Assembly: GCA_009746045.1 (NCBI GenBank)
Contig: RPFO01000131.1
Coordinates: forward strand, 1,773,816-1,837,815
DNA length: 64,000 nucleotides
Direction: 5' to 3'
Origin: Mesostigma viride
Taxonomy: Eukaryota; Streptophyta; Mesostigmatophyceae; Mesostigmatales; Mesostigmataceae
The notes below the pieces were generated by a model. That model saw nothing but the letters and a program-made list of their open reading frames with translations, was not told the DNA's origin and did not search any database. Below are positions 27,817 through 63,970 of this stretch, in pieces; the first letter of the stretch is position 1, and each line of letters begins with the position of its first letter. The position numbers and the translations under genes were made by a program.

Positions 27817-29344
27817 CTTAAAGTAGAATGTTGACGTGAAGTAACTCAGCTCAGTAGTTTTTGTGGTGCAGGATTTTGAGGCCGACGAATGAGGGAATCA
27901 GGGTAGCCATATGTCAGGCCTTAATGGTATTTGCAGCCGGACCGCGCCAAGCAAGGGCTGCATGTATACATGGGCATGCACATGGGCATGTACATGGGCA
28001 TTTACATGTAATTGGCTGCATGGCATGCGAAATGGTTGCCCAAATAGTTGCTCAAATAGTTTATGCGATAAGAGACTGGCATTAACGTTAAGCATTCAGG
28101 AACCTGGCCTGTATTGTGGAAGCTGGCCTCAATTGAAGAAGCTGGCCTGTATATTGTAAGCAGTGTCGGACCTGTCAATGATCTGGAAGCTGCGCCCAGG
28201 CCTCTATTTAGGAACCTGGCCTGTATTGTGGAAGCTGGCCTCTATTGAGGAAGCTGGCCTGTATCGTAAGCAGCGGCCTGTCATCTGGAATCTCGCCTCT
28301 GCATGTTGAGGAACCTGGCCTGTATTGTGGAAGCTGACCTGTACTGGGAGCTTGCCTCTGTTGTGAAAGGTTGCCTAGCTGTGCTGTAGAAGCTGACCTT
28401 TATTGAGAAAGCCTTTTCTGCGGCCTGGGCGCTTGGGGCCACTCTATAGTGTAGCAGGGTGTTGGAAACAGTGTTATCATCGCGGTGGCCGAAATGCCAC
28501 AAATTGTGCATGATTGTTTGTGCATGTGTGAGGAAAGTTTTTCAGCTGCATGCGAGGACGTACTTCTGGACATCCTCGTGCGCATTTTTGGTTTTTTGCA
28601 GGTGTGCTCATATATATGTGCTCGGGCCATGGCTGACATCATGCTCCGCCGTACGCGGGCTGATTTTGCGGTGCAGCAGGGCTATTAGGTTCCTCCCGTT
28701 AGGCGTTTCCATTGGTCTTATCATAGTATAGAGCTTTGACATGGCTCTGTATATAGGTTTATAGCTGGGCGTTTGCTTTGGTTTGAGTGATTTCACTCTG
28801 ATGTAAGAAAATATATTTTTATAATATATATGTGCATCATCCCGTTATGAGTTTCCATTGCATGGTCTTATCGTAGTATAGAGCTTTGACATGGCTCTGT
28901 ATATAGGTTTATAGCTGGGCGTTTGCTTTGGTTTGAGTGATTTCACTCTGCTGTAAGTAATTATATTTTTAATATATATGTGCATACTTTATGTTCTCAT
29001 GGGGTCTGGAGTACTTGTAGCGTAATTCTATACCATCACTATAGGTATATGTAGTCTACTAATGTGCAGCACTGCACTATGTAACCCTTTAATGAATCAT
29101 TAATTAATCAAATAGTGCAGTACAGCAAGTGTACATTTAGTAATATGTGCGTGTGTGTAACTTGGCCTCCGTACACGCGGAACCCATTACCGATTTATTC
29201 CTTTTGATAAATTCAATTGAGTTTTTAAACTTGGGTCTGCTCATGCACGATGCCCAGTCCTGACTGTCTACAGTGCACTCAGATGTATGTGTGTTCGATC
29301 AATTGATAATTTCTTGCACATTACATTTAGCTATGTAATAGTGG
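27817..29344. other. Spacer after TTLL; no recognised gene
   Basis: At 28,090-28,400 there is a degenerate repeat of AAGCTGGCCTGTATTG-type units. At 28,694-28,985 a unit of about 150 bp is tandemly duplicated (TAGAGCTTTGACATGGCTC at about 28,727 and 28,877). TGTAA motifs occur, but I cannot assign a polyadenylation site. Confidence 0.5.
28694..28985. repeat. 150-bp tandem duplication
   Basis: Two copies with an offset of 150 bp, about 95% identical by eye, both ending in AT-rich text with TATATATGTGCAT. Confidence 0.8.
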
Positions 29345-29836
<492 letters not shown>

Positions 29837-29840
<4 letters not shown>

Positions 29841-30104
29841 AGCTTTTGTGAACCCCAGGTGAGCTATAAAGCTGAAATGCCTGGCCTGGTCCCATGCAGC
29901 TGCCACATCTTTGGGAGACGTATAGGTCACTGCCATACGTATCCTGCCACATCCGTTTGGGAGGTACGTAGGTCACTGCCATACGTATCAATTGATACAT
30001 ATGCATGGCAGTGACCTACGTCTCCCAAAGATGTGGCAGCTGCATCAGGGACCAGGCCAGGGATTTCAGCTTTATAGCTCACCTGGGGTTCACAAAAGCT
30101 GAAT
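29837..30104. mobile_element. Foldback/MITE-like inverted repeat, 268 bp
   Basis: Outer ends ATTCAGCTTTTGTGAACC are perfect inverted copies. The arms run about 90-100 bp, with an additional internal duplication of the TAGGTCACTGCCATACGTAT segment. It has no coding capacity. Its left flank (29,800-29,836) is matched, inverted, at 32,340-32,378 where the element is absent. Confidence 0.75.
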
Positions 30105-30117
30105 CAAAAATATGAAT

Positions 30118-31198
30118 TAAATTATAACATGACTCCGTTGGGAGATCATGTAGCACATATTCCTTGCTGGATGGGTTGAGGTGGGCGGAGCCGCGGAATC
30201 GAACTCGATAAGCTATCTGGTCTAGAAAATCCTAACTACGCTACTCAGCAAAGCGCCCCTTCTGCTTGGGGGGAGGGGGCTTGCCCACAGGGGCTGGCGT
30301 GTGAGCCTGGACAATCTTCTGCCACCGCGTCTTGTTCTGCATAGCACTGGTCCAAGCAAGAGAGAGGGAGTGAATGCGGTGTTCAAACTGAGCTGGGACC
30401 ACTAGGTCGCCGGCTACTAGATCGACGAGATAGGCCGGCCATGCAGCAACATCTGGATGTAGTTCGTGGCTGGTTTACCCAGCTTTCTAGGAATGTCCTT
30501 GGGGCCAGGCCAGGTCAGGATGTGCTGCCCTGGTTGGCCAAGCCGCTGGGGGCCGGCCAGACCAACGGCAGTATTAGTATCTACCTCAGTGGCTGGTGCG
30601 AGCAAGATGTCCTAGCTACAAATGCTATCCTACTACGCTGCCTAATCTCGACCGAAGTAATGCGAGGCATACCCTGATACAAAGACTCTAATGACCTATG
30701 CGTGGAAAACTCTACATTCATGCAGGACCTGTCGAAGCATCCTGTAAAACGTGCCGTCTAGCTTGGCGGTCAGTAACGTGTCCGTCAGTGTCCATGCCTC
30801 GGCGCCATACGTAGTAAGCACCATGAGGACGAGGACCTTGAAGAGCATGCGCTTGCGGTGCTCGCCCAGGCCCTTCGAGTGCCAGTAGGTTTTGAGCGAA
30901 CGAAGCCTAGCCCAGGCCAGGCCGATGCGGATGTCCACATCGTCGGCGGTGTTGGGGAGCATGCTCCCCTGGCAGCAGTTTGAAGCGATCACGGAACGGG
31001 ACCTGCGTCCAGCCGCGGCAGCGGCGGGCGACTGGTAGCCCCAATCACCATCGCCTCTGTTTTGACACTAATCTCCAACCCCATGCACCACCCGCGCCTC
31101 CAAGCCCAGACAGTCCAGCCATGCAGGTCTGAATGTGCTCGGGGCGCTCGGTGAGGGTGGTATCATCCGCGTAAGTTAGGTCGGACAACAGGCGGTAT
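30118..31198 (-). pseudogene. LINE reverse transcriptase 3' fragment (copy RT4)
   Basis: On the minus strand it opens with LLSDLTYADDTTLTERPEHI at about 31,190-31,130, then GSMLPNTADDVDIRIGLAWA and FKVLVLMVLTTYGAEAW (30,900-30,790), and ends with the CTCC-GTTG-GGAG hairpin at 30,133-30,144 (CAAC loop on the minus strand). It starts at the same base of the element as the fragment at 953. The palm upstream of YADD and the endonuclease are missing. Confidence 0.75.
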
Positions 31199-31202
31199 AG
31201 CT

Positions 31203-31879
31203 AGCTCCTGTGGCGTGCTCCTGAAGAAGCTTGAGGCCATCACCGCCCACACCGAGGCCCTGGCCACACAGGTCCCCAAGATAGCGGAGCAGACGGCCAC
31301 CATTGCATCCCAGCCACCCCGGCAGGATGCTGGCGACCTCCCGCCGCTCTCCTACGCGGACCTGCTGCGGTCAGCGACTGCCTCCACCACCGACGCCATC
31401 GCCACAAAGCTCCAGGAGCTGGAGGACCACCGCCAGGCCCAGCAACGGGAGGTCACCGACCGCGCTCGCCGCGAGTGCCGAGTGGTGCTACGTCGCTTCC
31501 CCCAGAAGCCAGGTGAGACGTCAACCTCTCTTGCTGACGAGCTCAAGAACCAGTTCTTACCCTCATGGGCCTGGTAGGTGAGGTAGAACTGCGTGGGTGC
31601 CACCGCCTTCCCCACTCACGGGACAAGGCGGCTCCCCCACCAGTCCTACTCACCTTCCCCTCCCTGGAGGATAAGCAGCGGTTCCTCTCTCGTCGCAAGC
31701 GGTTGCACGACCTCACCTGGACGCTGGATGACGACCTCACCCCCGCTCAGCAACAGCAGCGACGCGACCGGTGGCCGGAATACCTCCGCCATAAGCAGGA
31801 CCCCCAGAAGCCCAAGGTGTACTGGAGGGGCGGGGACCTGATGATCAACCACAAGATGTGGACGCCCCCAGCGGGCTAG
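31203..31879 (+). pseudogene. LINE ORF1 C-terminal two thirds (family A), one frame break
   Basis: From LLKKLEAITAHTEALATQVP (coiled coil) through RRECRVVLRRFPQKPGETS it matches 3,189-4,030. One frame break near 31,550 precedes GLVGEVELRGCHRLPHSRDK, LTPAQQQQRRDRWPEY and WRGGDLMINHKMW, ending at TAG 31,877-31,879. It is head-to-head with the reverse-transcriptase fragment on its left. Confidence 0.75.
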
Positions 31880-32304
31880 AATAGCAATAGCCCTAGCTTG
31901 TAACCATTGGCGTCACTGCCGCTAAGGCAGCCATGCCTAGAATGTTGCCTAGCTGTGCCAACACACCTAGTCACGTGCCGCCAACGCACGGTACACAACC
32001 AGCCATAGCCTCAGCCTAGTCCTAGTACAGCCATGCTACGCCCTGGCTATGTTCAGATTACCTGCCCACGCTCCTTGCTATGATATGCTCACATGGGTCT
32101 TATTGCACCCACAGTTTGCCGGATCGTTAGCCTGTCCTTTTAGCTAGCCGCGCCCGATTGCAGCTGTGGCATGCCTTTGGCATGAAGGAGACTGGGGGTC
32201 TCTGCCCTTTCTCCTGTAGTGCACACACAGGGATTAAAAGCACTTCGGTGCTCCGTGACTCCCCAACGGGAGCACGAGTTTAATTAATTAATTAATTAAT
32301 TCAT
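31880..32304 (+). repeat. LINE family A 3' UTR, hairpin and TTAA tail
   Basis: Ends in CTCCC-CAAC-GGGAG (32,259-32,272) and (TTAA)n. About 150 bp of this UTR, including GATTGCAGCTGTGGC, is also present at the 3' end of the reverse-transcriptase copy at 37,530-37,690. Confidence 0.8.
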
Positions 32305-32309
32305 AGCTA

Positions 32310-32450
32310 GCTAGGGCCAGGGCCAAAAGCTGAATGGCCAGGTCATGTAGTGATGCAGGAGATAGTTGCACGCAATTAAACACGACTGCCGGAGCGGGTG
32401 TGGCTGCGGGCGCGGGGGCTGGGATGTGTAGGGCTGCCAGCGATGTCAGA
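32310..32450 (-). other. Fragment sharing CVQLSPASL-type text with 29,790-29,840
   Basis: The minus strand encodes CVQLSPASLHDLAIQLLAL next to Pro/Ala-rich text. The related plus-strand copy at 29.8 kb reads CVQLSPASLYDLVIQLL. The conservation of reading frame suggests a once-coding end of an unidentified element. Confidence 0.45.
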
Positions 32451-32599
32451 GGGCTGCTTCGTTGAGCTAGAAGTGGCTGGTCGATCAGTCCTGATCGTCA
32501 CGCGCCAGAACGCCTCGTTGATCCAGGTGAAGAGGCGTGACACCTCGTTAGCGTCATCGATCGATCGTAATTGAAAGCGTTTCCGTCAAGCCTAACAAT

Positions 32600-33092
32600 C
32601 TTGCGTTCTTGAACCAGGTACCGGAGGACTTGTTTGCCCTGTCCCGGGAACAGAGTTTGCCAATCCATTGGAATAAGGTAAAGTTTTCATTGCCGGGGAG
32701 AAAGCTTGGCCACTTCGGGTCGTGGCAGGGTATCTTGGGCTCGGGCGAGGCACGCGGCGATGGGTTTGCGGGTAATCCAGACGGCTGGGAGAGAACAATG
32801 GCGAGTGGGCCGGTTGGGCTCAGTGGGACTTACTGTAAGAGCGGGAAAGCTCTTTTTCCAGACCGCGTTTACGGTTTAGCTTTCGGGGTCGTCATTATTA
32901 GCCTGAATCCTGTCACGTGCCTAACTTTTTCGATAATGCGTTTCAGTCGTAACCGATCAATTACTGATACTGGCGGGTACGTGCGTCTTGAGGAGGGCGC
33001 ATCGAATGCAAGTGATTCTGACTGACTGAATTTGGGGCTCAGACGCAAATTTAAGTTCTGAGCAACGCCGTCAGCCATGTCGCCGTCAGCCA
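32600..33092 (-). pseudogene. LINE family A 5' end (5' UTR and start of ORF1)
   Basis: Minus-strand leader with two GCTGACGGCG units near 33,060-33,090 and the start MTTPKAKP at about 32,895, matching 4,722-4,520. The frame is lost within a few codons. The outer end abuts the (GGAT)n array. Confidence 0.7.
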
Positions 33093-33100
33093 TAACTAGA

Positions 33101-33550
33101 TGGATGGATGAATGGATGGATGGATGGATGGATGGATGGATGGATGGATGGATGGATGGATGGATGGATGGATGGATGGATGGATGGATGGATGGATGGA
33201 TGGATGGATGGATGGATGGATGGATGGATGGATGGATGGATGGATGGATGGATGGATGGATGGATGGATGGATGGATGGATGGATGGATGGATGGATGGA
33301 TGGATGGATGGATGGATGGATGGATGGATGGATGGATGGATGGATGGATGGATGGATGGATGGATGGATGGATGGATGGATGGATGGATGGATGGATGGA
33401 TGGATGGATGGATGGATGGATGGATGGATGGATGGATGGATGGATGGATGGATGGATGGATGGATGGATGGATGGATGGATGGATGGATGGATGGATGGA
33501 TGGATGGATGGATGGATGGATGGATGGATTGGATGGATGGATGGATGGAA
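33101..33550. repeat. (GGAT)n microsatellite, about 107 units
   Basis: A nearly pure 4-bp repeat of about 450 bp with one slip near 33,528. All open frames across it are translations of the repeat. Confidence 0.95.
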
Positions 33551-34049
33551 TGGCGGCAATGGTGGATATAGTCACTGTATGAATCCTGATGATACGGATA
33601 TAGTCACTATATGAATCCTCATCCGAGCTGGATCCTCTACTGTAATGGCCTGGACGAGGCGGTAGTACGTGCAGTAGCGGCTATCCTCAGGGGCAATAAC
33701 CTCCACCTGCGGACTTAATTCTACCCTGGCTAGCAATCGGTCGCAGGGCTAGCGCGGGGGGGGGGGGCTATAGGCGGCTACGGCAATGCACCCGCATGTC
33801 TACCCGGCCGCACACTTCAGTCTTTAGTTTCATGGTACGTGCCAGACAATGCCCCCGCCATGTCATGCCCAGCCAAGCGGCTTCGTACCTGGGCCACGGC
33901 CACGGCCGAGGTCGTGGGGACAGCTGCGCCGCCCCCGCCCCTGCTCCCAGCCGCCGCCGCCCGCCCGGCCGCCCTGGCCGGCCCCGCTGGGCCCCCGGCC
34001 CCGCCTAGGTCAGCGGCGGACTACCTAGTCCCCCCGCTGGTCGGCCCAC
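33551..34049. other. Spacer and possible 5' part of the next LINE copy
   Basis: No recognised gene. 33,665-33,710 is repeated inverted at 37,240-37,285 (GGTGGAGGTTATTGCCCCTG). A Pro/Ala-rich open stretch (33,839-34,069) may be the linker ahead of the reverse transcriptase. No endonuclease domain is visible. Confidence 0.4.
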
Positions 34050-35758
34050 TTGGCGACCCGGCCGTCTGACATGCCTCCTTTCACCTCTCGCGAGGTCACG
34101 GAGGCGGTCCAGCGCCTGCGTTATGACGCAGCCACCGGCTCTGACGAGATTCCTGCCGCAGTTGTAAAACTTGCAGCCGAATTCGAGGACACAGGCGTTA
34201 TGCTACTCTTCCGGGACATCTGCAACCGCCTTCTGCTGTCGTCGCAACCACCTCCAGCGGCCTGGCAACAGAGTTTTCGCACGATGCTGTACAAGAACAA
34301 GGGGTCGCCTGCCGACCCCGGCAACTACAGAGGGGTGTGCATTCAAAGTGCCCCCCTCAAGCTTCTTATGCGGCTCATCCTCAGTGAACCGCCTGCGCAC
34401 GGCCCTGGACGGTCACCTCAGCGAGACTCAGCACGGCTTCCGTTCAGGTCGCAACACAGTACAGGCGCTCTTCGCTACTCGCCGCCTGGTGGAGGAACTG
34501 CAACCGTCGCCTTCAGCCTGGTGAGTCCCCTTTGCACCTTGTGCTGGTGGACTTCATCAAAGCCTTCGATTCGGTTTTCTGGCCTGCGCTTTGGGACATC
34601 CTCGAGCTGTTCCGGATCCCCCGCCCCCTGATTGCTGTCATCCGCAACCTGTATGAAGGGTCCACCACTTCGGTGCGCACTTCTTACGGGACCATGCCCT
34701 TTACAGAAGGGTGTATGGCAGGGCTGCGTGCTGTCGCCCTACCTGTTCATTATTGTGGTCGAATACGTAATGATTCAGGCGCGCAAGCGATTTGCCCGCA
34801 TCGTGGGTAGGGAACCAGGGGTGCAGGTTGCTAACAAATTCTGGCATGGCGGAGCGGACACGGAGATTCGGCTGGCAGACATCATCTATACGCAGACGAC
34901 ACCACCCTCTTCGAGGACACTGGGCACGTGCAGACATGGCTTGACTGCCTGGCTATCGAGGCTCGGGCAGTGGGGCTTGAGGTCAGCAAGAAGACAGAGG
35001 CCCTGGCGGTTGGGCTCACCCACTCACCGCCACCCCTCTATCTCCTCGACGGCTCTCAAGTCCTGTATCGGGACCGCGTCAATTGCTGCTGGGCAGCCTG
35101 CTCCCCAGCTGCGAGGCGGATGTGGACCACCGCATCGAGATCACCTCGCCTGGCACGCTTTACGCCAGTACCGGGCCCTGTGGCGCAAGCCCCTGGGCAA
35201 GATCGAGAAACAGGACCTGCATGTTCAAGGTCCTCGTCCTTCCTGTTTTCACGTATGGGGCCGCGACGTGGATCGACCCTCACCGCCGACCTGGCCCGCA
35301 AGCTGGACGGCGCGGTCACCAACATGCTGCGTTCCATTTTCAGAGTAGGATATGCTGCTCATGTCCGCAATGAGGACCTGTACCAGGGCATGCCCTATAT
35401 CACCAGCACCATTAAGCAGCGGCGCCTGCAGCTAGTAGGGCACCTAGCTCGCACCAACCAGGTAGACACCTCCCGTGGCCCCCCCGCAGGACTGCGACCA
35501 GCTCAGCCTGGCCGGCACCTCCTGACGTGGGCTGGGCCCCCTGATGTTAGACGCCGCAAGGCCCGCACCTCAGTCAAAGAACAGCTAGTAGAGGACATGG
35601 GGGGCCTAGGCCTCTCCGTGATTTGGAAGAAGATGATGGACAAGGCCAAGTGGGCCCAGGTCATAGAGGACAACGAGCCCCCCCCTGTGGGGAAGCGCCC
35701 GCGTGTGCAAACCCGGCCGTGGGAGGCACGCCAGACAGCTCCCCTAGGGCATCGTTAG
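34050..35758 (+). pseudogene. LINE reverse transcriptase (copy RT2), longest copy, several frameshifts
   Basis: Reverse transcriptase regions appear in order but in three frames: FTSREVTEAVQRLRYDAATG, AWQQSFRTMLYKNKGSPADP and NYRGVCIQSAPLKLL (fingers); QHGFRSGRNTVQALF; VLVDFIKAFDSVFW (motif A, catalytic Asp); VWQGCVLSPYLFII (motif B); a one-base break inside YADDTTLF (motif C, about 34,888-34,915); then LGSLLPSCEADVDHRI, FKVLVLPVFTYGAATW, YQGMPYITSTIKQRRLQLVG and WKKMMDKAKWAQVIED. At least five frame breaks make it dead. The 3' UTR follows to 35,930 with CTCCC-CAAC-GGGAG at 35,890-35,903 and a TTAA tail. No endonuclease is seen. Confidence 0.85.
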
Positions 35759-36039
35759 GCTGTCTAGATAGATGTTGTAGTTAGCATGCTGTTAGATAGA
35801 TGTCGTGGGTAGCTGATGTAGATAGATTAGACCGGTAGGACTGTTTGCACCCATCCAACCATCCATCGGGGTTAATGCTCCGTGACGTACTCCCCAACGG
35901 GAGCACGAGTCTAATTAATTAATTAATTAATGTCATGCCCACGCATGTTTAATTCAGCATTAGTGCACCCACAGCTATAGTTAGTGCCACTGCAGACTCT
36001 CCTCGTCAGTAGTTTCAACTTTATTCAGGGTTACGATTG

Positions 36040-37700
36040 ACACAGGGGTGTGGCAGGGCCGGGCTGAATGCTCTCCCCATATCTATTCATCATTATCAGT
36101 GGTAGACTATATTTTGAGGCGTGCACAGGCCCGCTTTGCCCTGGCGGTGGAGAGGCGCCCGCCGGGCGGGGATCGAGAAATTCGAGATCACGGGGTATGC
36201 CAGCTACGGCAGGGTTGACCCACCGCTACCGCAGGGTTGACACAGCTACGGCAGGGTTGACCGGCTACCGACTGAGCGTGATCTGATCTACCCTCAGTGC
36301 ATAATGACACGACGCTCGTGGATCGAGATCGACCCCGGAGTCCGCCCAACTCTGGCTAGATAGCTTGTCACTGGAAGCGCGGGCGGTGGGGCTTATGCAT
36401 GATCAGCAAGATACAGAGGTCATGGCCAACGGCTTCCACGCTGGGAACACCCTCGATCCTCTTGCTGGACGGCCGGAAGCCCGGCCCGCCCCGGCGACTC
36501 GCTTCAAGCTCCTTGGCAGCTGGCTCCCCTCCACGGCCGACGACATCAACCCCCGCATTGGCCAGGCCTGGGCGGCCCTCCTCCCGGCCTCGACAGGTTC
36601 TGGACATGTCGCTACCTCAGTGAGTGAACGGCGCAAGCACATTCTGTTCAAGGCCCTTGCCCTCAGCATCCTCCTTTATGGCTGCGAGGCGTGGATCCTG
36701 GACCAGGCGCTGAGCAAGCAGCTTAATTGACCGCACCGGTCGCCACTAGAATGCTAGGCGTCACATCCTCGGCTTCCGCTACCAAGAGCGTCGCACCCGG
36801 GCAGAGCTCGATCTACTTCAAGCTACCCCTTGTCACCCATACCATCTGACACCGCTGCCTCCTAGAGCTGCGCCGGCCATCTTGCCCGCGCAGACCAGGT
36901 GAATACCGATGTGGGCCCTGGGCACCGGCTGGCTTAGGACTGGCCAACCAGGTAGACACCTCGACTCCTATGGCCGGCAGGGTCCCCTTGTCCCGTCGCA
37001 ACCCACTCGCAAACTTGCGCGCGCCCCGCACCGCGCGCGCGGCGTGACCCGGACCTATGTGACACAACTGCTTAATTGAGGATGCAGGGCTTCTGGGACT
37101 ATCGATGTACTCCACGCCCACATGATAGACCAGGATAAATGGGCTGCCGTCTGCGACAAGCACCTTCCTTAGGGGCATGCTCCTGTTTTATCCCCACGGG
37201 CCGGCCCCACGGCCCATTGCTAGCACGCAGGGTAGAAGTTCACAGGTGGAGGTTATTGCCCCTGAGGATAGTTGCTACACTAGCTGCCGCCTCGTCTGCC
37301 ATTGCAGTGTTGGACAGCTCAGATTATATCCCCCTCTAGTTACTATATAAGTGAGGTACAACTATTCCTGGATATGCATGGCGATCCAACGCCGTGGAAC
37401 GCCCTCTAGTGACTATACATATGGTTGGGGCATGATGCAGACGCTATTTGTAACTTTCATGTAATTATTTTCTCATGAGATTAGCATAGTACTTCGTTGC
37501 ATGCCCATGCGCATGACACAACAGTACTTACTTAGTTTCGATTGCAGCTGTGGCTTGCCTCCGGGCTGACCGGGCATGAGGGAAGACGGGTGCCTCTGCC
37601 CCCTTCCCAGTGTGCAGCATACAGGGATGAAAAGCACTTTAACTATGTATTATTGTTCTCCGGACATGACTCCCCAGCGGGAGCGTGTGGTTAATAAATG
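36040..37700 (+). pseudogene. LINE reverse transcriptase 3' half (copy RT3)
   Basis: Begins within motif B (VWQG ... SPYLFIIIS at about 36,050-36,105). It has a small GCTACGGCAGGGTTGAC repeat in place of motif C (36,195-36,265), then SLEARAVGL, FKLLGSWLPSTADDINPRIG, FKALALSILLYGCEAW and GHLARADQVNTDVG. The 3' UTR matches family A ORF1-only copies and ends with CTCCC-CAGC-GGGAG at 37,671-37,684, a one-base loop variant. The tail ends about 100 bp from the VTE1 stop codon, tail to tail with it. Confidence 0.8.
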
Positions 37701-37795
37701 AATGATGTAGTGGCCAGCATGACATTTTAATGCCAAATCTTAATCCCCGAAGCGCCATGATTTTTTTTGGCTTGTCTGATTCGTACCCCAAACCA

Positions 37796-46451
<8,656 letters not shown>

Positions 46452-48571
46452 AGTGTACTAAGCTATCCAAACTATTGTCCTGGATGCACACTCTGGAATC
46501 AATTAGCAGCAATATTCAGCAACAATTGCATATCGATGTCGTCCTAAGTCTTCGACTTAAAACTTTTGCGTGGGCAGACTCACAGTTTCAAATGCAGTGC
46601 ATTTGAAATTGGAATAAGGAAAAGTGTAATCCGGTTGGTTATACACACGGATTAGTGATACACGAAACAGCTGGCTTCGGACGGTGTCATGGTGAGCATA
46701 AGGTCGATCGATCGTCTATCGTAATAGCGATGGTGCGCAGAATTGTACACGTAACTCGGATGCCACGCTGTACATAATTATCTTACCCCTCGCTCGGGCC
46801 ATCATTGCACCAGGTGACAGCAGCCAGCGCACAGCGCCCGGCCGGCCGCGTGGAATGCAAGCACGTGATTAATTCCGTACTTTCCCACTACGGTACAGTC
46901 TACTATCTTCGCCAGCTTGGGTCACATTTGTCAAATTAATAGCTACTGTCAGCTGTGATAAATAGAAGCATAGTTGGATGTCTCATGTCAAGGCCGACGA
47001 TTCTCGCGAATGCTAGCAAAATTATCGCAGGCTACATACAGTACGTCAAGCAAGGGGCAGCAACATTTCTCGCAGACTTGGCACTCAATGAAACCAACAG
47101 AGAACAAACGACATACAAGCGAGCGAAGACATTATATGTGCACAACATCCCTAAAGACATATTTATGGAGAGTATTTTGTTGATTTGCTGCACGATAGCT
47201 CCATCTAACGCAGTCGCCAGCTCTATTGCCGTGCTCTAACGTTTGCCATCACGGCACAAAGGGCATTTTTAAGGCATGGTGCTCCGCATCGGGTCCATCC
47301 TTTAAAGTCACGAAGGTATTGTGCAAGTCTCGGCTCCCCTGGGCAGTAGTGCGTGATTGCTCTGCTGACTGTTTTTGAATTCTGATAACGGGCGTCTTGG
47401 CAGTCATTCTGTTGTGCACGGGCTCGAAATATGCTATTAACTCGTCCAAGCCCTGTTGTAGTACCAACGGCGGGCTTAGTAGTTGGCACGTCGCTCTCGT
47501 TATACGTGTCTTTGACAAGCCTGTACCGTTAAGAATCTCAATTCGAGCAATAGTCCATAATGTGAGCAACAAATTGAAGGCGAATGTCACCCGGTGTCTT
47601 TTAAGGCTTCCTACTCCTCTCCTTTCATGCGTTCAGCTTGGACAATCCTCGAAGATTTTTTAAGTCGCAGACTGCCTATGGTCGTCTTCACCGCGGTGTT
47701 CATTGTCAACGATATCAAAAGCGACAGCTTGTTACGCTGGCAGAAATAGGTCTATAACAGACGGAGCTTGAGCAAGGGCCGATGCGCATCAGCGACTGAC
47801 ATGGCACCCAATACGTTGCCAATAGTGGTTGGATCCCTGGAATGGAGTAACGAGCTTTCATCCCTGCCTGTTTTATCTATTTCAGATTGTCTTGGCCCTT
47901 CAGCCTAGTGATGTTATAGCCCAGACTAGCAGGGTGTGTGGATTTGCACAGAGGGAATGCGTCCCATAGTAGAGTGCATGTCTGGTACACCGTTCACCAG
48001 GTAGACCGCATCTCTGTAGACTGCAGCTATACTCTCTCAGCTGGGCGTTGCTTGTACTCTGCTCTTTTCTGCTCTACTCGATTGATTTCACCTTGGCCAA
48101 TAGTAGCCCTTGCACGTCACAACGAAAACTCGCCCTCTGCAGGCACAGCAGATGGGGTCAGGTTCATCGCAGAAGTTAATTATCCCGTTCATCGTATCGC
48201 CACTTAGCTAGATTGTTTTTGGTGGCTGCACACAAAATCATCATTTGCTATGCTCAACGATTGTAATGCGTTTTTGCCGTGTCCCCTCTTCCCGCCTTTC
48301 CCTGCTCTCCCTCACGCTTGCTGAGAAGATCTCGATACCTGTAACCACCACGGGCACAGCGTGTCCCGGGAAATCGCATTCCTGCTTTGCTTCCCATCCC
48401 TAACCACTTGAGCCTTCTAACATATTATTTTCATTTTCGCTTCTTTCGCGCTTCATTCCCATTGTCTTCGCAGGTCGGCACACCCATCGGCAAGCCCATC
48501 GGCAAGCCCATCGGCAAACCCGTTGGCAACAGCCGTGGGCAAACCGTCAGCAACACCCCAGGTGCTGCGAA
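46452..48571. other. Divergent intergenic region between VTE1 and PRP16
   Basis: It should hold both promoters, but I recognise no TATA-like or other decisive element. Open stretches (46,955-47,239; 47,249-47,590) show no motif. An acceptor-like TTGTCTTCGCAG at 48,462-48,473 and a (CATCGGCAAGCC)n run (48,487-48,525) precede the PRP16 ATG, so a 5' UTR or coding exon may lie farther upstream. Confidence 0.5.
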
Positions 48572-63764
<15,193 letters not shown>

Positions 63765-63789
<25 letters not shown>

Positions 63790-63970
63790 GTGAGGATAGA
63801 TAGGAGAGATAGCAAATGCTTGGGACCTGCATTTTAGTACCCACACGATGGCGCAGGTGACATGGGGCATCCTCGTCTTCATGATGGGGCTGTGTGAGAG
63901 AGAACCATGGCATGTCTAACGGCTGGGGCTCTTTTTATCTCTCTTCATGACGGGGCAGGAATGCAAGAGA
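63765..63970 (+). repeat. Copies of the PRP16 exon 16 donor junction
   Basis: The exon end GACATCCTCATCTTCATGAC with AGGCCAG/GTGAGG (donor 63,790) recurs as GGCATCCTCGTCTTCATGAT (about 63,867) and TCTCTCTTCATGACGGGGCA (about 63,938). Neither copy continues as the next PRP16 exon, which lies beyond the window. Confidence 0.8.

Noticed and set aside
33077-33614. Open frames with repeated MDGW or HPSI
   Set aside because: Pure translation of the GGAT microsatellite.
46955-47590. Open frames in the VTE1-PRP16 interval
   Set aside because: Short, no family signal, and both strands are open over the same bases.
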